6,044 nt of DNA from NCBI GenBank assembly GCA_002343455.1, contig DDSR01000358.1, forward strand, positions 1-6,044, read 5' to 3'. This DNA is from Deltaproteobacteria bacterium UBA2385. GTDB taxonomy: Bacteria > Myxococcota_A > UBA796 > UBA2385. How positions within the stretch are numbered: position 1 is the first letter of the stretch; each line of letters opens with the position of its first letter. Below, one piece after another: positions 1 through 6,044 of this stretch. A model generated the notes under the pieces. It was not told where the DNA came from, searched no databases, and saw only the letters and a list, made by a program, of their open reading frames with translations. Both the position numbers and the translations under genes were made by a program.

Positions 1-1
1 T

Positions 2-556
2 CCCCCGCCTCCCGCCCCTCCCGGCTGGCGGATGGTCCAGCCCCCGACCGGAGCGGCGCCGTCCGGACCTCCGCCCGGCTGGCGCGAGGTCGGGGCCAGT
101 CGGCGCCTGCCCGACAACCGCCTCGCGGAGGAGCGCTCTGTGGCCATCGGCGGCAGCGTCGGGGGCGGCACCAGCCTCTCGGCCGACGTGCTGATCCGCC
201 TCTCCCGGACGACGATCCTCGATCTCGGCATCGGCCCAGCCCTCGATCGCGACAGCTTCGAGCCCATCTCCAGCCGGATGCTGATGGGCCTGAGCTGGCA
301 GCCCGGCCACACCACCGGCCGGCACGGCGTCTTCGGGCGGGTCGGGATGGGCTTCGACGACCGCAGCGACGGCGAGCCCAACGAGGCGGTGGCGATGGCC
401 GGCTACGCCTGGCGGCTGATCCCCCACGACAGCCCCCTCACCCTGGAGATGGAGGCCGCCCCCGGCCTGGTCTACCGGGAGCACGGCCCCTACGGCGAGG
501 AGTGGGCAGCCCTGGCCGTCTTCGTGCGGGTCGGTGGCCACCTCTGGCTGCGCTGA
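2..556 (+). CDS. Probable beta-barrel/surface protein with Pro-rich N-terminal segment (partial, 5' end outside window)
   Basis: I do not recognise a named family. An ATG lies at 32, but the frame is open to the left edge, and bases 2-31 encode more of the same Pro-rich sequence (PPPPAPPGWR), so the true start is probably upstream. A PPGWR motif occurs twice, 18 codons apart (bases 17-31 and 71-85), suggesting a repetitive Pro-rich linker. From about base 140 the protein changes character: short stretches with alternating polar and hydrophobic residues separated by Gly, Asp or Pro turns (VAIGGSVGGGTSLSADVLIR, GVFGRVGMGFD, AALAVFVRVGGHLWLR), as expected of antiparallel membrane beta-strands. 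The stop is TGA at 554-556. The last residue is Arg, not the terminal Phe/Trp usual for BAM substrates, so an outer-membrane barrel is only an inference; a soluble beta-rich domain is possible. No signal peptide can be judged because the start is missing. The gene converges on cdsA. Confidence 0.6.
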   Translation, partial: PPPPAPPGWRMVQPPTGAAPSGPPPGWREVGASRRLPDNRLAEERSVAIGGSVGGGTSLSADVLIRLSRTTILDLGIGPALDRDSFEPISSRMLMGLSWQPGHTTGRHGVFGRVGMGFDDRSDGEPNEAVAMAGYAWRLIPHDSPLTLEMEAAPGLVYREHGPYGEEWAALAVFVRVGGHLWLR

Positions 557-561
557 ACACG

Positions 562-578
562 CTCCGGACCGACCGGAG
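562..578. terminator. Hairpin in the convergent gap, possible bidirectional terminator
   Basis: CTCCGG (562-567) and CCGGAG (573-578) form a perfect 6-bp stem with a 5-base loop (ACCGA). It lies between the stop codons of the plus-strand gene (554-556) and cdsA (584-586), in a gap of only 27 bases. No T-tract follows on either strand, so it is not a canonical intrinsic terminator. Its role as a shared 3' end is inferred from position. Confidence 0.4.
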
Positions 579-583
579 GGCGC

Positions 584-1383
584 TCAGCCGAGCTTGAAGA
601 CGTGGGTGACCAGCACCCAGGTCAGCGGCGCGGTGAAGAGCAGGCTGTCGATGCGGTCGAGGATCCCGCCGTGCCCGGGCATGATCCAGCCGCTGTCCTT
701 GACCCCGAAGGCCCGCTTGAACATGGACTCGACCAGGTCGCCGAGCACCCCGACGACGTCGAGCAGCGCGCCCAGCAGGACCGCCTGGCCCCAGGTGAGG
801 GAGGGCAGGAAGAGGGCCTTGAAGGCGCACGCGAAGGCGATCGAGAAGAGGAAGCCGCCGGCGGCGCCCTCCCAGGTCTTCTTCGGGCTGACCCGCTCGA
901 AGAGCTTGGTGCGCCCGAAGGCCCGCCCGGCGAAGTAGGCCCCGGTGTCGCCCGCCCAGGTCACCGCCAGGGTGAGGAAGAGCCAGTACAGCCCCTGCGG
1001 CAGCCCACGAACCAGCAACACGTAGCTGAAGAGCAGGGGCACGTAGACCAGGCCCGCGCCCAGGCGCATGGAGGCCTCCATGCCCTTGTCCGTCTCGGAG
1101 ATGTGCAGCATGCTGGCGATGAAGACGACCAGGGTGGCCAGCGAGAGCACCCAGGGCAACGCCTCGGGCCAGAGCACATTGCTGAGGTAGACCGGGCCCC
1201 CCGCCAGCAGCAGCAGCAGCTTGCCGAAGACGTGACGCTCGCCCAGGGCCATCCGGCTGTACTCGTCGATCGCGATCAGCAGCGCCAGCCCGGCCACGAT
1301 GTGGGCGCCGGTCATGCCGCCGAAGACGATGGCGGGGACGATGATCAGCAGGCCGACGACCGCGGCCAGGATGCGCTGGAGCA

Positions 1384-1384
<1 letters not shown>
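584..1384 (-). CDS. cdsA: Phosphatidate cytidylyltransferase (CDP-diglyceride synthase)
   Basis: Integral inner-membrane enzyme that condenses CTP with phosphatidic acid to give CDP-diacylglycerol and pyrophosphate, the branch point for phospholipid synthesis. The 266-residue product is of usual family length. The CdsA signature is complete near the C-terminus (residues 220-246: S-x-F-K-R, K-D-S-G, P-G-H-G-G, D-R-I-D), and an upstream conserved block at about 143-173 contains WAGDTGAYFAGR and SPKKTWEG. Several hydrophobic segments are visible (about 4-22, 27-40, 55-72, 78-92, 111-125, 132-148, 175-192, 200-215, 247-263), giving a polytopic membrane protein. The ATG at 1384-1382 overlaps the uppS stop in TGATG. 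The Shine-Dalgarno is poor (AGG three bases away), so translation is probably coupled to uppS. The reading frame stays open upstream into uppS, but that part is out of frame with UppS and has no CdsA similarity. In many bacteria dxr and rseP follow; here the cluster ends at a convergent gene. Confidence 0.97.
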
Positions 1385-2126
<742 letters not shown>

Positions 2127-2127
<1 letters not shown>

Positions 2128-2690
2128 CAGACCTCGAGGACCTCTTTCTCCTTCGCGTTGGCGATCTCGTCGATGCGCGAGATGCAGCCGTCGGTGCCGT
2201 CCTGCACCCGCTTGAGGACCCGGGTCAGCTCATCCTCGCTGATCTCCTTGTCCTTCTCGAAGTCCCGGAAGAGGTCGTTGTGCTCGCGCCGGACCGCGCG
2301 GGCCCGGACCCGGGCGTCCTCGGCCATCTTCTTTACCGCCCGAACCAGGTCCTGGCGGCGCTCGCCCGTCAGGGCGGGGATCGGAACCCGCACGATCTGA
2401 CCGTCGTTGCTGGGGTTGAGACCCAGCCCGGAGCCCATGATCCCCTTCTCGATGTCGGGGATGGTGCTCTTGTCCCAGGGGTTGACCACCAGCATCCGTG
2501 GATCCGGCGCCGAGATGCTGGCGAGCTGGTTGATCGGCATGGAGGCGCCGTACGCGGCGATGTGCACATGCACCGAGTCCAGGAGCTGGGGGGTCGCCCG
2601 CCCGGTGCGCACGCTGGTCAGCTCCTTCTCGAAGGCGCTGACCACCTTCTTGAAGTCCTCGTCCATGGACTGCAGATACTCGTCCACCAT
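2127..2690 (-). CDS. frr: Ribosome recycling factor (RRF)
   Basis: Cytosolic factor that, with EF-G, splits the post-termination 70S complex so that subunits can be reused. The product has 187 residues against 185 in E. coli and aligns along its whole length: N-terminal helix of the three-helix bundle with SVRTGRATP at 26-34, the hinge and beta-rich domain at about 32-104 (including DPRMLVVNPWDKS and GLGLNPSNDG), then VPIPALTGERRQDL at 102-115, and the long C-terminal helices with ARVRARAVRREHND at 126-139. Arg134 falls where the functionally critical Arg132 of E. coli RRF is found. The ATG at 2690-2688 is supported by GGAGG five bases upstream. It follows tsf by 27 bases; in most bacteria pyrH sits in that junction and it is absent here. 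Its stop overlaps the uppS start. Confidence 0.98.
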
Positions 2691-2695
2691 CGCCG

Positions 2696-2700
2696 CCTCC
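2696..2700 (-). promoter_or_regulatory. frr ribosome binding site
   Basis: On the minus strand GGAGG lies five bases before the ATG at 2690. It is the strongest Shine-Dalgarno among the distal genes and fixes the frr start, showing independent initiation rather than pure coupling to tsf. Confidence 0.8.
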
Positions 2701-2717
2701 AGAGGGTTCGCCCGGGA

Positions 2718-3368
2718 TCAGCCCTGACCGGTCATGGCCGCCACTTCGGCGGCGAAGTCGTCGCTCTTCTTCTGCAGGCCTTCGCCTACCTCGAAACGAG
2801 CGAACCGACGCACCTTGATGTTCTCGCCGATGGTGGCGATGGCGTCCTGGACGATCTGCTCGACCGTCTTGTCCTCGGCCTTGATGTAGCTCTGCTCGAG
2901 CAGGCAGACGTCCTGGAACCACTTGTTGATGCGGCCCTCGACGATCTTCTCGACCATCTTCTCGGGCTTGCCCTCTTCCAGGACGCGGGCGCGCTGGACG
3001 GCGCGCTCGCGCTCGATCGCGTCGGCCGAGATCTCGTCCCGCGAGACGTACTCGGGGGCGGCGGCGGCGATGTGCATCGCGATGCCGCGGACGAGCTGCT
3101 TGAAGTTCTCGTTCAGGGCGACGAAGTCGGTCTCGCAGTTGACCTCGACCATCACGCCCACCCGGCCCTGGCCGTGGATGTAGGTGTCGACGAGGCCCTC
3201 CGACGCGATGCGCGAGGCCTTCTTGGCGGCCTTGGCGATGCCCTTGGTGCGCAGCCAGTCGATGGCCGCTTCCAGGTCGTCGCCGCTCTCGACGAGGGCC
3301 TTCTTGCAGTCGAGGATGCCAGCTCCGGTACGCTCACGCAGGGACTTGATGTCGGCGGCAGACGCCAT
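2718..3368 (-). CDS. tsf: Elongation factor Ts, short form
   Basis: Guanine nucleotide exchange factor that releases GDP from EF-Tu during elongation. The 216-residue product carries the N-terminal UBA-like domain (about 1-50) with the first EF-Ts signature at 10-25 (LRERTGAGILDCKKAL), then the core with NCETDFVALNENF at 77-89; Asp81 and Phe82 correspond to the pair that wedges near the EF-Tu Mg2+ site. It ends in DDFAAEVAAMTGQG. E. coli EF-Ts has 283 residues and two core subdomains; this protein resembles the short Thermus-type form (about 196), which works as a dimer. ATG at 3368 is preferred over the in-frame TTG at 3380, because GGAG six bases before the ATG overlaps that TTG and conserved sequence begins at MASAADIKSL. 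The leucine in TDFVALN stands where Lys or Arg is common, a minor oddity. It lies 110 bases after rpsB. Confidence 0.97.
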   Translation of the reverse strand: MASAADIKSLRERTGAGILDCKKALVESGDDLEAAIDWLRTKGIAKAAKKASRIASEGLVDTYIHGQGRVGVMVEVNCETDFVALNENFKQLVRGIAMHIAAAAPEYVSRDEISADAIERERAVQRARVLEEGKPEKMVEKIVEGRINKWFQDVCLLEQSYIKAEDKTVEQIVQDAIATIGENIKVRRFARFEVGEGLQKKSDDFAAEVAAMTGQG

Positions 3369-3374
3369 GGGGGA

Positions 3375-3378
3375 CTCC
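3375..3378 (-). promoter_or_regulatory. tsf ribosome binding site
   Basis: GGAG on the minus strand, six bases before the ATG at 3368. It overlaps the alternative TTG at 3380, which decides the start in favour of the ATG. Confidence 0.75.
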
Positions 3379-3381
3379 AAT

Positions 3382-3409
3382 CGGGTTGTACGGTTTGAAC
3401 GGGAACCCG
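3382..3409 (-). promoter_or_regulatory. Weak hairpin just upstream of the tsf ribosome binding site
   Basis: CGGGTT and AACCCG (plus-strand 3382-3387 and 3404-3409) pair as a 6-bp stem with a 16-base loop, ending three bases before the tsf GGAG. It lies within the 110-base rpsB-tsf spacer (3369-3478), which holds no other gene and no convincing promoter. A role in modulating tsf translation or protecting an mRNA end is speculative. Confidence 0.25.
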
Positions 3410-3478
3410 CCCGACCGTTTGCACACGATCGGACGGCTCAGGCTTGATCGACCACCGCCAGAGGCGAGGGGCCGAGGA

Positions 3479-4285
3479 TCAGGCCTCGACCTCGGCCTCG
3501 ACCTCTTCCTCGTCTTCGACTTCGGCCGCACGGACGTAGACCTCGACGCCGCGCATGCCGTCGTCGCGGTCCGCCCGGTTCTCGCCGCCGTGCTGGCGGC
3601 TGCCGAGGTGGGCGCCTTCCATCGCGGCGTCGGCGATGGCCGCGGTGAAGAGCCGGATGCTCTTCAGGGCGTCGTCGTTGCCGGGGATGACCCAGGTGAT
3701 GCCGTCGGGATCGCAGTTGGTGTCGCAGAGGGCGACGACCGGGATGCCCAGGCGCTGCGCCTCGCGGATGGCGATGTGCTCACGCTTGGGGTCCACCACG
3801 AAGATGAGCCCGGGCAGGCCGCGGAGGTCCTTGATGCCGCCGAGGGACTTGTCCATCTTGGCGATCTTGCGGGTGAGGTCGAGGGCCTCCTTCTTGGTGA
3901 GGAGCTCGAACTTGCCCTCGTCCCGAGCCTTCTCGAGCGCCACGAGGCGGTCGATGGAGCGCTTGACGGTCTGGAAGTTGGTCAGGGTGCCGCCCAGCCA
4001 GCGCTCGTTGACGTAGTACATGCCGCTGCGAACGGCTTCTTCGGCGACGACCTCGCGCGCGGCGCGCTTGGTGCCCACGAAGAGGATGGTGCGACCGCGG
4101 GCGACCTCGGCCGTGACGGCGCGGGTGGCCGAGACGAGGTTGCGCGCCGTGCGCTGCAGATCGATGATGTGGACCCCGTTCTTCTCGCCGTAGATGTACG
4201 GCTTCATCTTGGGGTTCCACAGGCGGGTCTGGTGACCGAAGTGGACGCCTGCTTCGAGCAGGTCACGCAGAGAGACGTTGGCCAA
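3479..4285 (-). CDS. rpsB: 30S ribosomal protein S2, TTG start
   Basis: Small-subunit protein bound at the head-body junction, needed for S1 recruitment. The 268-residue product starts (M)ANVSLRDLLEAGVHFGHQTR, which matches the S2 N-terminus exactly. The initiation codon is therefore TTG at 4285-4283, backed by GGAG six bases upstream; no ATG or GTG occurs between it and the next upstream in-frame TTG at 4351. Other S2 landmarks are RLWNPKMKPYIYGEKNGVHI at 21-40, FVGTKRAA at 69-76, YVNERWLGGTLTNF at 91-104 and the second S2 signature at 158-182 (PGLIFVVDPKRE through GIP). Residues 187-208 (CDTNCDPD, IPGNDDALKSI) complete the conserved core. After about residue 227 comes a nonconserved, charged extension ending in an Asp/Glu/Val/Ala tail (253-268) encoded by GAGGYC-like hexamers. 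It lies 195 bases downstream of secA and 110 bases upstream of tsf, its usual partner. Confidence 0.98.
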   Translation of the reverse strand: MANVSLRDLLEAGVHFGHQTRLWNPKMKPYIYGEKNGVHIIDLQRTARNLVSATRAVTAEVARGRTILFVGTKRAAREVVAEEAVRSGMYYVNERWLGGTLTNFQTVKRSIDRLVALEKARDEGKFELLTKKEALDLTRKIAKMDKSLGGIKDLRGLPGLIFVVDPKREHIAIREAQRLGIPVVALCDTNCDPDGITWVIPGNDDALKSIRLFTAAIADAAMEGAHLGSRQHGGENRADRDDGMRGVEVYVRAAEVEDEEEVEAEVEA

Positions 4286-4291
4286 GGGATG

Positions 4292-4295
4292 CTCC
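4292..4295 (-). promoter_or_regulatory. rpsB ribosome binding site, serving a TTG start
   Basis: GGAG on the minus strand, six bases before TTG at 4285. The spacing equals that of tsf and supports the non-ATG start that protein similarity also requires. Confidence 0.75.
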
Positions 4296-4410
4296 AGAGG
4301 GTCGACGTTCGACCCCTTTCGGGTTTGACGACCGCCGGGCCGCGCGTCCAACCTCCCAAGCTCGTGGCTGGGGGCACCTCGGGACGTGCGGAGGGTTCCG
4401 ACGTGAGAGT

Positions 4411-4433
4411 CCTCGCGAAACGACTCCGCGAGG
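4411..4433 (-). promoter_or_regulatory. Second hairpin in rpsB leader, abutting the first
   Basis: CCTCGCG (4411-4417) and CGCGAGG (4427-4433) form a perfect 7-bp stem with a 9-base loop. It starts at the base next to the preceding hairpin. An alternative 8-bp pairing, CGACTCCG (4421-4428) with CGGAGTCG (4448-4455), would disrupt both hairpins, so the region can switch between two folds. Confidence 0.35.
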
Positions 4434-4462
4434 CCGGCCCCGACTAACGGAGTCGGGTCCGG
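4434..4462 (-). terminator. Strong hairpin 3' of secA, possible terminator or attenuator arm
   Basis: CCCGACT (4439-4445) pairs with AGTCGGG (4451-4457) around a 5-base loop. After one C/T mismatch the stem continues with four G-C pairs (4434-4437 with 4459-4462). The hairpin begins 18 bases after the secA stop on the minus strand. No U-run follows, so intrinsic termination is uncertain; 3'-end protection or attenuation are alternatives. Confidence 0.4.
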
Positions 4463-4480
4463 GGAGCAAGGCGACGAGCC

Positions 4481-6044
<1,564 letters not shown>

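Larger units (their letters stand above)
4286..4480 (-). promoter_or_regulatory. rpsB leader / secA-rpsB spacer
   Basis: These 195 bases have no gene that I can support. The secA-proximal half (4462-4411) holds two abutting hairpins. The rpsB-proximal part (4323-4301) has a small CCC-GAAA-GGG stem with a GNRA-type loop, followed by the palindromic GTCGA-ACG-TCGAC, both directly before the ribosome binding site. An S2-type autoregulatory leader is plausible, because rpsB operons in other bacteria are controlled by S2 binding to the leader, but no sequence match to a known leader family can be claimed. I found no clear -35/-10 pair, though the spacing suggests a promoter here. Confidence 0.4.

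Noticed and set aside
3369..3478. Possible tsf promoter (TACAAC resembling a -10 box in the rpsB-tsf spacer)
   Set aside because: No acceptable -35 sequence lies 16-18 bases upstream of it, and the match is only four of six bases, so co-transcription with rpsB is simpler.
3386..4447. 353-codon open frame on the plus strand opposite rpsB
   Set aside because: Antisense shadow of a conserved gene in high-GC DNA; no domain, no plausible ribosome binding site seen.
4301..4480. Known riboswitch or small RNA in the rpsB leader
   Set aside because: Hairpins are present, but I see no conserved riboswitch core; only a generic structured leader can be claimed.

Overview
The window is a GC-rich stretch of bacterial chromosome filled mainly by one housekeeping gene cluster on the minus strand. 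In transcription order it reads secA (3' part only), rpsB, tsf, frr, uppS, cdsA. A single plus-strand gene, cut by the left edge, converges on cdsA. High GC, a short (216-residue) EF-Ts, the order rpsB-tsf-frr-uppS-cdsA and a Pro-rich outer-membrane-type neighbour fit a deltaproteobacterial or Myxococcota-like organism. That placement is inference; the sequence holds no direct taxonomic marker.

Layout from right to left. 6044-4481: C-terminal half of SecA, the preprotein translocase ATPase, with a seven-proline linker, a zinc-binding SEC-C motif and an unusual 60-residue acidic tail after it. 4480-4286: a 195-base spacer that is the rpsB leader; its first half contains abutting and mutually exclusive hairpins. 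4285-3479: ribosomal protein S2, starting at TTG and ending in an acidic tail. 3478-3369: a 110-base spacer with a weak hairpin next to the tsf ribosome binding site. 3368-2718: EF-Ts, short form. 2690-2127: ribosome recycling factor. 2127-1384: undecaprenyl diphosphate synthase. 1384-584: phosphatidate cytidylyltransferase. The last three genes are joined by TGATG stop/start overlaps. 583-557: a 27-base convergent gap with a hairpin. 556-2: end of a plus-strand gene for a probable beta-barrel or surface protein with a Pro-rich, PPGWR-repeat N-terminal segment.

Together the genes serve protein export (SecA), translation (S2, EF-Ts, RRF) and envelope precursor supply (UppS makes the C55 lipid carrier for peptidoglycan and O-antigen; CdsA makes CDP-diacylglycerol for phospholipids). 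The cluster departs from the widespread order in two ways: pyrH is absent between tsf and frr, and dxr/rseP do not follow cdsA. I see no mobile element, CRISPR array, tRNA, rRNA or obviously novel system. The observations worth following up are the missing pyrH, the SecA C-terminal extension, the structured rpsB leader and the Pro-rich convergent gene.
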